Assembly (NCBI GenBank): GCA_037043015.1
Contig: CM073328.1
Span: forward strand, 9,025,495 to 9,089,494
DNA: 64,000 nt
Direction of reading: 5' to 3'
From: Bryum argenteum
Taxonomy: Eukaryota; Streptophyta; Bryopsida; Bryales; Bryaceae
The notes under the pieces are model-generated. The model was not told the origin of the DNA and did no database searches. It was given only the letters and a program-made list of their open reading frames with translations. The translations under genes and the position numbers were made by a program. Shown here piece by piece: positions 11,258 to 22,829 of the stretch; position 1 is the first letter of the stretch; every line of letters starts with the position of its first letter.

Positions 11258-12968
11258 CTAAATAGCTGAATTACGGAAACAATACATGGGCATGGTCCAA
11301 CTAAATGGATACTTTTCCAAGGCCTCAATGTCATCGGACACGGTCAACCTTTTGGACACATCCGGGTCCTGGAGGGCTTTTAATTTGAAGCTGAGATACT
11401 CGTGATTCATGGCGCGGTCTGTGCCGTGTGGCATAAAGTACTTCATATTGTACTCTTCTTGCCAAATATGTTGTGCTAACCACCTGGCAGAGAATGCATC
11501 GGCTGCCTTGGAATATATGTGTTTGCATTCCATAAACTCAATGGGATTGTCAGAATCGCGTGGACCATACAAAAACCATAATTCCGGTGCCACAAATTTT
11601 CGTCAAGTGCGTTCTTCATCCAACTCCTCTTACTTCGCATATCCATACTTGGATGGCGCTTGTTCTACCACTCGACTTGAAATCCCCCAATCACAAAGCC
11701 GGATGTAAACTGTCTTTGGTTTCCAATTATTAAAATGCAATAGAACATTGGTTGGAGTAATGTTGTTGTGTAGATAATTTTGTTCATGGCACTTTTCCAC
11801 AATGACAAGCAACGACAATGCCAAGTCAAGTCGTCGTTTACGGAATTTTACAACCCAACTTAGTTGTATATCAGATAGCTCTTTTGGAATGTCGTCGTAT
11901 TTCAAGTGCTTTGGGATTTTCCGATTGATATGGATGTCAAAATCTTTGAAGCTACCTCCGTTCCATCATAGCCAAAATCCATCCATTGTTCTAGGATGCA
12001 AGTACAATAGTCTGATGATTCCAGGGTGCTTCACTGGACATCCATTTGCCTCATTTACGATTGCCATGCGCTTCTCCCTCTCCTTCTTCACATTCGTAAA
12101 TTGTTTACACGCGAATGGAATCCAACTAGGAATATGTTGAAGTTTTGTAAGCACCACCTTAGTAACCTTCCCATATCCACCTTGGATATGTTATCCTGGC
12201 ATAGATACCACGGTAACGGTTGATTCTAGCCACTTCAAAGTTCCACCGTTGCAATGAGACATAACAACATCCTTTTAATTTCCATGTCTCATTCCTCTTC
12301 CCACGACCTTTCGAAAAGAATTGACCAAAACTTTTCACTATATCTAGCTTTCTAACTAGTTCTCCATCTTCAATTGTCCATTTGCTCTTGTCTGTCAATT
12401 TCTTCCGTGAAATATACGTCGAGGCGTCCACGCTGTTGGTAGTCAACTCTACCACTCTAAGGTCCAACCATGCACCGTGGTCGTAGAAGTTGGTCCAATC
12501 ACAAAGTTCGTAATTGTTTTCAAAACAACGCTCCAGGTACTGGTGAAGCTCCTGACACAAATTGAGGTATCCTTCCTCATTTGCCCCAACGTAAGACCTA
12601 TGTAACTCTTGCATATTTCGTATCTCATAGAAATGTATACCACTCCGTCGAGCAAATTTGAGATAGTCCTCGGTTGGCATAAGTGGTCTCTCTTCCTCCT
12701 GTAGCAAGATCAAATTGTTCTTTTTTGACCCCTTACTTTTTTTCTTTTTTCCCTTTCTTTTCCGTGATCCCGATGAAGGAGGGTTTGTAAATTCTGTCTC
12801 CTTTGGAATTTCCTCTGTTTCCTCAAGACGGTCAAGGGGGGTTTCCAAATCTTGATTTTCATGTCGCATACTCGAACCTTGGCTCCTTTCACCCTCCATT
12901 TCAAATCCGAGAAAAAAACGGCAAAAACTCCTCCCTCGTGCTGAAAAAACACCCCCCCAAGTGCCCAC
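11258..12968 (-). pseudogene. Protein-kinase-like gene with N-terminal basic region, broken
   Basis: The 269-codon frame 12968-12159 has a Lys/Arg-rich patch (SRKRKGKKKKSKGSKK, about residues 68-83) and then an unrecognised region. A frameshift near 12180 leads into a kinase fold in one continuous frame from 12157 to 11258: glycine loop GGYGKV, ACKQF (VAIK-type Lys), HNNITPTN at the catalytic-loop position, CDWGIS at the DFG position and VAPEL at the APE position. In-frame stops lie at 11966-11968, 11630-11632 and near 11606. The catalytic Asp of HRD is replaced by Asn, so even an undamaged copy might be a pseudokinase. Flanking G/C-rich arrays suggest a captured gene, but this is inference. 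Confidence 0.6.
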
Positions 12969-13084
12969 ACTAATTCAATGAAGAAGTAGTGTTGGCAACT
13001 AGCGGAGTGAGGTGAATAATGAAATAACTTGGCTTTTATAGGGGAGGGGAGTGTAGGCACTTGGAGTGTGGAAAAGGAAAAGGA

Positions 13085-13610
13085 GGGTGGGCCCTCCCTC
13101 GCCCCCCCCAGCCTAACCCCCCTCCCCCAGCCTAACCCCCCCCTCCTCCACCCTAGCACCTCCTCCTCCGCCCCCGCCCTGGCCCCCCCCCTTCCTCCGC
13201 CCTGGCACCCCTTCCTCCGCCCTGGCACCCCCTCCTCCGCCCTAGCCCCCCCTCCACCGCCTTGGCCCCCCCTCCCCCGCCCTAGCACCTCCTCCTCGGC
13301 TCCCGCCTTCGCCCCATCCATCCTCCGCCTTAAGACTCCTCCTCCGCCCCGCCCGCCGCGCCTCCTCCACCGCCCCGGACCCCTCTCCCGCCCCACCCCA
13401 CCCTCCATACCCGCCGTGACTCCAGACCCGCTGTGACCACCCTCCGCACCGCCCCGCCCCTCAGACCCGCCCTACCCCCCCTCAGACCCGCCCCCCCCCC
13501 TTGTACGCCCCTTGCCCCCCCGCCCCGCCCCCCTTACCCGCCCGGACTCCTCTCACCCGCCTGCCCCCACCCGCCCCTAACCCCTTTCTTCACACCTACG
13601 TCCTCGGTCC
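13085..13610. repeat. C-rich imperfect tandem array
   Basis: About 500 bases built from variants of CCCTCCTCCGCCCTGGCAC and CCCCGCCCC with irregular period. Pro-rich frames on the plus strand and Gly/Arg-rich frames on the minus strand are compositional. It is the counterpart, in opposite sense, of the G-rich array at 10.6-11.0 kb on the other side of the kinase-like pseudogene. Confidence 0.6.
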
Positions 13611-13712
13611 CTATGTGGCGCGTGCGTGGCGGCCAAGTGGCTTGGTTTTTATCCAAACCCTTGCTACGTCCTCGTTTTTTTACCTAAACTAAAAGTCAAC
13701 AGAGGTTTCACC

Positions 13713-13784
13713 ATATCGGGCGAGCGAGAGCTCAATCGGACGGACAAGGCGGACGGACGAGCAGGCGGCGTGCCCGCCCGATAT
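13713..13784. repeat. Short inverted repeat ATATCGGGCG / CGCCCGATAT
   Basis: Perfect 10-bp arms at 13713-13722 and 13775-13784 enclose 52 bases rich in GGACGGAC-type motifs. It sits where the C-rich segment gives way to CA-rich sequence, so it may be near the end of an inserted segment. Confidence 0.4.
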
Positions 13785-14718
13785 GACAACCTTGGTCCCG
13801 GAGCTGTAATTGGGGTGCTGTAATTGTAGTTCAGGGTATGGCTTGGTAGTAGAATTCTAATGTGTATGAATAAGGGATTGAGAGGGGTGTTTTTCCAATT
13901 TTGGTGGAGGTTTGTGTTTTTAGGTGCACTCTTTCTTGCATGTGAGGCTTTATTGTTTCAGACAGGTCTCTGAAGGTAATTGGAGTTTGGTAATGTTCCG
14001 CATGTACAACCGAGAGTTCTTGCTGGTCGTATTTTCGAGAAAGCAAGACCGGGATAGTGTTATCATCTTCAGGATTGGGTAAAGATGGTATACAGATTGT
14101 AATTTTTTGAAGCAGTGTGTGATGTTTTGCTCTTCGGTGGGAGTATAAGATCTGTATTAGTTTTATTTTATTCCTCAAGTAGTGTAGCGGTAATTGAATG
14201 CTTGGGTGTATCTCCATGCATTTCCAATCGATTATTTATTTGTCCTTCATTCTATGGGACAATCTGAAATAAAGAAATTTTGAGGTATGCATAACGTTAG
14301 GGAGTGCAGTCACATTATCTGAATCATTGTAAAATATTTGTACGTTTATTTTTGAGATGAGTAGGATCTTTGGTGGTTGCTCGAAGTGCATGATTGAATT
14401 GTGTGTGAAGAGTTGCTTGTGTGATTGTTGCATTTTTCTTATATTTTGTGTTTGAGAGAAAAATTGGTAGTATATTTGAACAATTGTATTTGTGTGTGGT
14501 ATCTGCGGTCAGTCCATGTAATTCTATGTGACTTTTGGGATTCATTCTCTTCTCATGGTAAGCTGTATTTGATGTTTCGAAAACTTCATGGTAGGTAATG
14601 CATGTATGAAATTGCATGAGAGATGATGGTGTGTGCTCAGTAGATTTTTGTGTAGTGGTGTTCTGTGTGAGAAGAGTAAATGAGTATGAGATGTGTAAGT
14701 GTAACTGGAAAGATGGTA

Positions 14719-14985
14719 TCATTTCAGGATGTTGTCTGCCATGCGGTTGGATACCACCCATCGATCATTGATACAAATGCTCTTGTTGCAGCCGCTCGAT
14801 AAATCTTCTCCAGCTTCTTGGTCTACCATCTCGGGCGCTGCGAGCTTCCTTCTCCGCTCACACATCCGGTAGGCACATTCGGCACATTTGTCTTGGTACA
14901 GGTAGGCATCTTGGCTGTCGTCCAAGCCTTGCTTAAACACCACTACTCGATCCAGATGGGATCTTGAGCGAGGACGTACGATCAA
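14719..14985 (-). CDS. Possible exon of an unrecognised Cys-containing protein
   Basis: An 88-codon open frame of strikingly protein-like composition in non-coding surroundings: HLDRVVVFKQGLDDSQDAYL, then CAECAYRMCERRRKLAAPEM with a C-X2-C-X4-C cluster. The sequence downstream on the minus strand (14718-13831) is CA-rich and intron-like. I do not know the family. It could be one exon of a gene whose other pieces are at 8.1-9.2 kb, but the linkage is speculative. Confidence 0.35.
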   Translation of the reverse strand: MIVRPRSRSHLDRVVVFKQGLDDSQDAYLYQDKCAECAYRMCERRRKLAAPEMVDQEAGEDLSSGCNKSICINDRWVVSNRMADNILK

Positions 14986-15099
14986 AAGCTGATCACGTCA
15001 CGGGTCTTCGTCGTTGGAGGTGAAGTGTTGATTAAACGATGAAGATCGAAATTGGAAGTTCGCTGCAAGTGTAGCTCCAGTGGAAGCTAAGTATCTAGA

Positions 15100-16850
15100 G
15101 GGGGTTTGTTAGGCTTGTATAGCGATTATATTGAAAAGGAAGAGTAGAATTGAATAAAGGTAGCAGGAATGGAATGGACACTTTGCTATCGATGTGATGA
15201 AAGCTTGAGTCTGAACATCTGTAGAGATGTGTCTGTGTGGGTGTAAGTGCACAAATTGTGTCATAGTAGCAGGATTCAGCTAAGTCCAAAGATGCATCAA
15301 ATCGGGTTTTGCGGAGCTCACTTGATTGATATGATACTTCCCCGCACTATGTAATATTATAGTAGGGGGTGGTCCACCCCCACATACGTGAAATCCTCCA
15401 CCACCTCTCTCCCACTAATTTATAGGCCCATTGTGTCAAACAATTTTGCTTGAGACGAAAAGTATCTGAATTTGTGCAAAAGCAAAAGAGCTTGTTAAAA
15501 AATTTGGCACAACTAGTCAAAATTTGTCACAGATACTCTGAAAGTAGGCAAGTACTCAAATCAAGCAAAAATTTAGCTCGTCACCTACGTTGTTAAACGC
15601 CTCTCCAAATAAAGAGCAAATTGTGTGCCAACCAAGTGGCCTGTTATAGAGGGAGTTGATTAAAATTGACTTGCATGGACACTTGAAATCACTAAGTTTA
15701 TTGACGACGTAAGGTCACACATTGGATGTTATCGCCAATGATTTCTTTTCGACCAAATGCAAATCACATGTACTTACTTGAAGCTTAGTCCACTTATCTT
15801 TCATTCCTCCACCAGTACTAGCCAGATTATGAATGTTGGCTATCACTACGGTATCTAATCTGCATAATGGATTATGTTTTCTTGGAGGACCACTGGTAAC
15901 ACGGGAATAGGACAACTTTTTTCTGAGTTTTTTCTTTGAAGATACAAGATTTTAGAGAGGATGGAAGTTCTTATAGTGATCAAAAGTGGTGAAATATTTT
16001 CTATTGCAAGGTGATCAACTAGGACTTCAATGTTATACATAGACATGCTACAGACATCAAATGTGAATTAGTGTCTCAAGAGTTCGGAAATCATAGTATA
16101 ACATGATACTATGGACTAACATTTTTTTTAGTGTATTCAGTGATTCATAAAATCATTATATTGTTCATTGTTTTTCAGTGTAAAATAATCCCTCAAGGTC
16201 TTCTTCTCCTCACAATGTTACACGTGCTATTTGTTAATGATATCTTGGATGGATTTGAAACTTTTATCACTAAAACTAGACTTGTTTTAGAATTTTATAC
16301 GACAAAGTTCGCCAATAAGGGATGTTGAGTGAAGAAATCTTGACACTTTAAAGTTTTAACCCTTCATCCAAAGTGCAAAGTCTGTAACGGTGTACTACCA
16401 CTATACCTTAATCTAATATATTTCCACTACTTAACCCTTGAACATCCTAGTATATTTCTAGTCTAGAAACATTTGTTTATAGAAATAAATGTAACCTGAA
16501 TAGAGTTGGATCGCATAATTTGGGGATGATGGGGATTAAATTGTAGTTATGAGGCCTCATAGATTGCGGGATCTTAATGTATTTGTACTTCAATTTTATA
16601 ATTCCATCATTATCAATTTGAAGTGGAAATACTACCAATAGTCTAAATCTAGACCTCTACACTGAAATGCCCTGTATTTATCACATCTTGGATTCAACTA
16701 ATCTTTTTATCATTAAAATCACACTTTATTTAGACTCCAACCTAACAATTAAACTCAAAATCCACCCCTACATAGAAGAGGGGTACAACTCCTCAATAAT
16801 CAAGGATTTTATAATTCCATGAATGTAAAAATAGCAATAAAATCCTAGAT
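15100..16850. other. AT-rich spacer without recognisable gene
   Basis: Only short open frames of spacer composition are present on either strand. Nothing that I can support as a gene, RNA or mobile element. Confidence 0.45.
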
Positions 16851-16860
16851 GATGGTTCAC

Positions 16861-17000
16861 ATGGAAAGTCAAGCCTCACATGGACAAAGGATCAAATCCC
16901 TCACATAATTAGTCCAATTTTTTATGTTTAAAAGGATAAACCAATTTTGTCACGGAGACTTTAACACTCCTTTCACCCCATGTAAGGCTTGACTTTCCAT
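16861..17000. repeat. Inverted repeat (23-bp arms)
   Basis: ATGGAAAGTCAAGCC at 16861 and GGCTTGACTTTCCAT ending at 17000 are cores of 23-bp arms (16861-16883, 16978-17000) matching at 22 positions with a 94-base loop. No flanking duplication was found. It may be a remnant miniature element. Confidence 0.5.
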
Positions 17001-17316
17001 ACAGGGCGTCCCTAATCCCTTCACCCCTACATCTCCCAACTTATTTTAAGGTCAATGATACCTATTCTATATAATTGTGATAAATAAAAATGACGTTAAG
17101 TAAATCGGATCAAACCGTAAAATCTTGTATTAGACTCAAATCTTGACTCACATGACCTACACAGAGTATGAAGCTATATAGAATGCAAGATGGTCGCGTA
17201 CTAGAATAAAAATAAATCACACTATTTGATCATTTTCACTTTAAAGTGAAAATGCTACCAATAGACTTGTTACAATGAAAAACTCACCACTAAAAGTTGT
17301 TTATTTGAGAAGGCCC

Positions 17317-17378
17317 AAGACAACCAAATTGGCTTATTAGACTTTTTGTTAAGACAACCAAATTGGCTTATTAGACTT
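17317..17378. repeat. Direct duplication of 28 bp
   Basis: A 28-base unit starting AAGACAACCAAATTGG occurs at 17317-17344 and again at 17351-17378, separated by six bases. A local tandem duplication with no coding context. Confidence 0.75.
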
Positions 17379-17483
17379 CTCCTGAGGCTTGATGAAGGTG
17401 GAAAAAGTAAAATCTTGGGTTGAAATTTTTGGTGGAGGTTAGGAATCCTTTGACCTACATGTAGTAAAATTTACAAGGCTTAA

Positions 17484-17917
17484 CACTAGGACCGATTGCT
17501 ACCGTATCTGTACCATATAAGTTACGCTTATCCATAGGGTGGTGGAGGTTCATTGGTTGCACGAAATGACTTAGACTTTGGTGTAGCACTTCCTAACAAC
17601 TTGCCTAAGATAGCTACAACAACAATATACCAATAGAACATACTTTAGATGCACTCATACGGAGTGAAATGAGTACGACATGAGATTCTAGAAATGGTTC
17701 AAAATGGATAATTCTGATTGGTCAAAGTCGTGGGTCATATCCCACATTAGCAAGGTCTAATCAATCAAAATAGTTGCTAGGCAATGTATACAGGCCATTG
17801 ATGTAGAAACATCAAGGGTTCAGGCTCAAAGCACAAGAAAAAGATAGGTGTGTTTCAGCCCTATAAGCGTAACACATGTTACGCGTAACATATATGTTAC
17901 GCTTATCGGTCCTAGTG
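17484..17917. mobile_element. TTAA-flanked miniature transposon (piggyBac-like MITE), 434 bp
   Basis: Perfect 13-bp terminal inverted repeats CACTAGGACCGAT (17484-17496) and ATCGGTCCTAGTG (17905-17917) are flanked by TTAA at 17480-17483 and 17918-17921. Just inside the right end is a near-palindrome (17864-17907) with ATAAGCGTAACA and TGTTACGCTTAT arms around TGTTACGCGTAACA. GTTACGCTTAT also occurs near the left end (about 17520-17530), as subterminal transposase-binding repeats would. No ORF. The terminal CACTA recalls En/Spm elements, but those make 3-bp duplications, whereas the TTAA direct repeat fits piggyBac. Confidence 0.65.
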
Positions 17918-17922
17918 TTAAG

Positions 17923-19700
17923 TCTCTTTTTTGAGGTTTATAGAAAATTGGAAAGTTTGTCGTTCAACTGGGGCAAATCGGGTTGCCTTTTAAGCCAATG
18001 AGACTTGCTAGCTAATATTGGGTAGTTATGAGGGTTAGAGCATAAAATAAGAATGGAGAAGGAGGATTAGAGAGAGCTTCCCACTAACCCGTAATCCCCC
18101 AAAAGAAATGTGACAATGGGTAGGTAACCTACCATACTAATTTCTTGAGAATTTTTAGGGCTAATGATAGTAATGATTTAATTTTCCATCGTTATCATGT
18201 AAAGTGGTCATGCACCGAAATATGAGGACTTTATATCTATCAAATTTCATAAATAACAATTCAAATAAATTGATTTTGTTGACAATGGTATTTAGGAGCT
18301 TATTGTGACATGGAGCCTTATTGAAGTCGTAGCCCCCTCTGCATAACGGGATTGTTAACAACAAAGAGGGACCCCATAGTTACTCACTACCCCTCTGACT
18401 CATCAGTTGCAATTTCCTCATTTCTACTGTCACATCTTGTAAAAATTTGACATTTTATTTCTTTTGCAAAAACTTTTCACACAAAATTCGCAAACCCAGA
18501 AAGGAATGTCTTCACCATTAAAAATCGCCAGAAAATAAATATATAGGACGGTATAGAGAATCTTCTCAATTTCACATCTACTGCACTTTTATACCTAAGA
18601 ATGAAAAACAAGTTATATGAAGTCTAAAACTCAATAAAAGTTTATGCAATTTTGCATGCCCATTCTCAACTTGATCACCTTCATGGAATATAATATGACC
18701 ATTTGTGTTTGGAGTATTTATCATCAAGTCTCCCTTGGCACAAAGTACACATTGCCTCTCGGGCAATACCAAAAAAATCTTTTGCCTTTTGCTTTGATTG
18801 TCATAATCTCACAAATAGCATAGATTCAATGGCTCACATTTGATATGCAACTACTAATACAAGTAAGGTTCAAGATCCTTCGGTTGGAAGCTTGAAAAAA
18901 TTGGAAATAATTCATCCATATAATGAGAGCCACAACGTGGTAGAAAATCACATATTTGGAAATTGGAGGTCCATAAAACACCATGGGACTTTAGGGGTTA
19001 CCTCATCTCAATTACCACCCTTGGACCAAAGAAAATCGTGAGAAATATCTCTTCGCACAAATAATGGCCTTGCAATGGTGAAAATCTTCCAAAGCTACTA
19101 TAGAAAGAAAATCCAGAACTAGACCCTTTGCACTAAAATTAATGCCATAATTAAAAATATAAAATTTGAGGAGAATTTGAAGATTTTCATTTTGAGAGTA
19201 ATAATAATTAAATGACAGAAGTATGGGGTTGCTCCTAACTTTAGTGAGTTTTGGATGCATGATTCTTTGCCAAATTTCTTGTAGGATGCTCCTGACTTTA
19301 AAAATTGTCTTATTTTGATTTCAGCACATGATGCTACACACTATACTATATAGTAGGGCAGATTGTTTCCTCCACTTCTATTGGATCTATCTGACCTGAT
19401 ACACGACCTGACAAACAGCTCAAACAAAAACATTCGACTTCTACCAACAATTAACATGAATATACACAATCATAAATGTTCATTTTTGGCGAATACTAAG
19501 CCATGGAAGATTTACTCAAAAATGATTACGACCTACGAAAGTATACTGGTACAACCTGTGATCGGGTACAATTGAAATACGATAGTATCGTTTTGATGTG
19601 AAAATTTCGTCTCTACACTTACTACAACTCTTGAAATGTACAAACCGCAACCAAGAAGAGATGGCAGTTACCAGTAGCTCTCTTATAAAGTTGACGGACA
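17923..19700. other. AT-rich spacer, short coding-like scraps
   Basis: Minus-strand frames at 18161-18364, 18578-18772 (VLPERQCVLCAKGDLMINTP) and 19012-19260 have some protein-like text but are short and interrupted by many stops. They could be remnants of an old gene; no family could be recognised. Confidence 0.35.
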
Positions 19701-19740
19701 CACGCCATCAGTCACTAACATATATTCGAGTTGCGATACC

Positions 19741-21321
19741 TTAATCTAGCATGTAAATGCGAGATGCAATATCAGACACGAGCCAATCGAAACCAGCCAG
19801 CAAGCCCTCCCCTGTCAAGGCACTACATGCAACTATTTTCCAGTGCCGACTTGCGTCCATAACCTCTAATTGTAACACCTGTTACAAATGACGGAGAATG
19901 TTACAACTCGTAACATTGGAGTGCGTCATTGTCATGTAAAGGATGAGGTTAATGAACTTAAGGCAACGAGGGCAGAGTTCTATATTCTAGTAGCCAAACT
20001 TACCTTGGCGAGCTCCTCTGCCTGAATTGCACCTTTGATGTCTTGCTTGTTGGCCAAGATCAGTAGGGAAGCTCCCATCAGTTTCTGAACCACCATAACC
20101 ACCATAAAAATTCATCAACGCACGCTCAGAGGAACATGAAACGATCACATGCGATTTCTGAAGACACTTTCCAAAATCATTTGTCATTGAAGATATCAAG
20201 GTTTCAACAGTTATTAACGTTACTCAACCATCATAGATCACAAACTTTTGGAACCTTGAATCAGCTCTGGTATCTACAGCAGATCCAGAAGGCCAGTTAT
20301 CAAGGTTCAGTATGATGTGTCAGCCAAAACTAAATCCTCGAACAGAGAGGGCTCAAAAGTACACAGCAATCGGCAAGTAGAGGTTGGAATAGTACTTCCT
20401 CTTTAAGAAGCCCGTGAAGTTCCTGTCGACAGTCATCCAATCGTCGCGAGTCGGAACAATCAACTACCCACACCATTCCATCAGTTTGCTCATAATAGTT
20501 TCTCCAGTAAGAACGAAGAGTCTTCTGTCCTCCGATATCCCAAATATTCAGGCGGAAACTGTTTCAAATTGAATGCGAGTCCATGAATGAAGAAGGCAAG
20601 GTACTGACAACCGCGTCTGAGAAAATAGAAATATGTGAAAGGAGAAAACTCCAGATGCAGAATTCTCGCCATAACCAAATCAATCTGTTGTAGGAACTAT
20701 CACAATCTTAAGGTTCCTACTGCAATAAGGCTAATAACATAAGCAAAGTTAGCAAACAGGCTGGGAAAGTTCAGCTCGATGGCTGTAAAGATTATACACA
20801 TTAGATGCTTGAGGACAAACGAAGGTGAGAACCAGATAATATGATCAAGTAATTATGGGAGCGTCAGCAAGGGAAACCGGACGTGAATGCAAGCAGCAAC
20901 AAGCACCCTACTGAAACTTCTCGAGATTACAGAGATTGAAGTAAAAAGAATACAAAGGGGGCCAGCGAACGAACCTATTATACTGCATAGTTTTAATGTT
21001 GAAACCGAGAGTAGGGCTAATTTTACTTGTGTCTTCTCCATTGATCCGCTTCACAATAGTCGTTTTACCGGCGTTGTCCAACCCTCTGCAACAGCCCAAG
21101 TATAAATATTCTCATTCGAGTTCATGTGTCGACTACCCTCACAAAAAACTACAAAGGCTGAGAAGTCCAACAGGTGTCACAAGTGAGTATGAGATGCACA
21201 GAAGAATAGAAATGTAGGTGCCTAAACAGGGTTAGCTGGCACGGAGCGGCGCATACACCATGAAAATCCGCATCTCCTTCTCCTTGCGCTTCACTTTCCG
21301 GATGATGGTCAGCAACCCCAT
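19741..21321 (-). CDS. ARL2: ADP-ribosylation-factor-like GTPase ARL2 (TITAN5 type), five exons, intact
   Basis: Exons on the minus strand: 21257-21321, 20975-21085, 20396-20558, 20004-20084, 19741-19878 (with TAA). They join in frame to 185 residues, the usual ARL2 length. The protein starts [19 protein letters not shown]. It has P-loop GLDNAGKT (residues 23-30), switch I with ISPTLGFN, switch II WDIGGQ (65-70), NKQD (125-128) and CSA (158-160), and ends SRIYMLD. Every nucleotide-binding motif is present. All introns are GT-AG (donors GTATGC, GTTCGT, GTACTA, GTAAGT). ARL2 is known to act with tubulin-folding cofactor D in making alpha/beta-tubulin dimers; the Arabidopsis orthologue TITAN5 is essential in embryos. 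It is the only clearly functional host gene in this transposon-rich window. Confidence 0.95.
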
Positions 21322-22225
21322 CACCAAATGCAGTGTCAATCAACGTCTGAAAGTCACTACCCAGTTAAGCAAATTGAGCGTATCCAACGCAAATCAAGCT
21401 GATCGAAGGCCAATGCAAATGCGGCAAAAACGGAAACGATTTACAATGTAATCGCCTTCAAAGCGTTCAGTCAAGAAAACCTAAAAGTCGATGTTCCGGA
21501 GGGGAGTCTGCCAGTCGAGTCGAACCAGCCAGTCGGTTGCAAACTGCTGTCACTCCGTCACATCCACCGTAAAAGAAGAATTGGAGCGTGAAGGATGTCA
21601 CCGTTTGACCTACCCTTCGTTCCGACCTCCCTCCTTAATATTCCTATGGCACTATAATATAACAATAACTGCACAAGTCCTTACCCCTGTCTCCACACAC
21701 GAACATTAAAAAGGTAGGATTAAAAATTTTAAAAAACATGTAAAAAATCGAGACGTAGGTATAAAATAAAATACGAAGTTGGAGGATTCCCAATAAGATA
21801 TAATATTTTTTTTATACATAGGTCTGGATTTTTTACATATTCAAAAAAAAAAAATCAATCAGACCTTTTCGATGTTCGTGTCCGGAGCACACGGATAAGG
21901 ACTTGTTTTTGTTTTTTACATTTTTGGCTTTGCGAGGCATAATTTAGAAACTTAATAGAAATTTGCTTTTAGGCATGCAGAGGACTTGTTATGACTATTC
22001 GAATTGTATGAGAACATTAATATAATACATTGTATGTATAACTTGTCACCCAACCATGGAAGGAAATATTAAGAGAATTGCTTTACTCAACTGTATTTCT
22101 TCACCCTCCAAGCTACACATTATACCACTAAGACGTACAACTCGTGGTGCTTTAATTACATATATTCTATAATGCTATAGTTATAAAAATCTCAAGTTTG
22201 GTTTAACTCAAATCCAACACTCGTG
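21322..22225. other. ARL2 upstream region and spacer
   Basis: The 5' side of ARL2. No TATA box or motif could be assigned with confidence. From about 21700 the sequence becomes AT-rich without coding content. Confidence 0.4.
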
Positions 22226-22230
22226 CAATC

Positions 22231-22440
22231 TTAGTGCAATGCCTTAGTATAGATAACATTGCGCATGATTTGGTCCTTAGACTCTTCTACAGAGTCAGCC
22301 TTCAGAACTACATACACATTCTCTATAGATGTTGCGCGTGAAAAAGCAACATAGAGGTGGCCATGTGAGAAACCGTTATTAGTTAAACAAGAAAGTTTCA
22401 TTGCGTATGCCACACAAAGTGGAAATTGCTTGCGGCGCAC
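22231..22440 (-). pseudogene. PIF1-like / Helitron helicase C-terminal fragment
   Basis: The 69-codon frame reads RRKQFPLCVAYAMKLS, then GHLYVAFSRATSIENVYVVL. This matches the PIF1 helicase end, where a QFPL...AYAMTINKSQGQ block precedes the HGQLYVALSR block. The segment between the two blocks, including the Q-rich motif, is replaced or deleted. In plants such helicases are mostly carried by Helitron transposons, so a Helitron scrap is likely. Helitron ends were not identified. Confidence 0.65.
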
Positions 22441-22519
22441 TCAAAGAAGAAACTCAACTTCCTCAAATGAAGACAACATAACCGGCATGTTCTCTTGTAA
22501 GTACTTCAGCCTCAATAAC

Positions 22520-22829
22520 TATTGAAGCTCAATAGAGGGTGAGAGAGAATACAAACATCAAAGCTTACACACAAGGTAAAGCAATGAATGCTTAAATGAG
22601 ATACCTACTCATTCCAAGCCCTTGCTTATATATCCATAGGTAGGCACATGGTGCTACAATCAATATGGGATAACCGAGAGGCCAAGTCCTCTCTTCTCTC
22701 TCTAAGGCTCTTAGGACCAGCCCTCTTCACACACTCTAAAGGACTAACACCTCGCTTCTATTCCTTACTAGAACATACTCTTATAACTATTAGTTGCTCT
22801 TCTAAACTACGAGCAACCTATCTCTAACA
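22520..22829 (-). repeat. Copia family A LTR (3' LTR of minus-strand element A1)
   Basis: Reads TATTGAAGCTCAATAG ... TCTCTAACA on the plus strand, that is TGTTAGAGA ... CTTCAATA on its own strand. It is followed at 22830 by CTCCCACTTTGCGAG, the complement of the polypurine tract. About 310 bp, like the other family A LTRs. Confidence 0.85.

Noticed and set aside
12969-13687. Pro-rich plus-strand and Gly/Arg-rich minus-strand frames
   Set aside because: They run through the C-rich tandem array; every frame is open because of the repeat and none has independent support.
17484-17917. Classification as a CACTA (En/Spm) element
   Set aside because: The ends begin CACTA, but the flanking direct repeat is TTAA, not a 3-bp duplication; TAA on the left and TTA on the right are not direct repeats.
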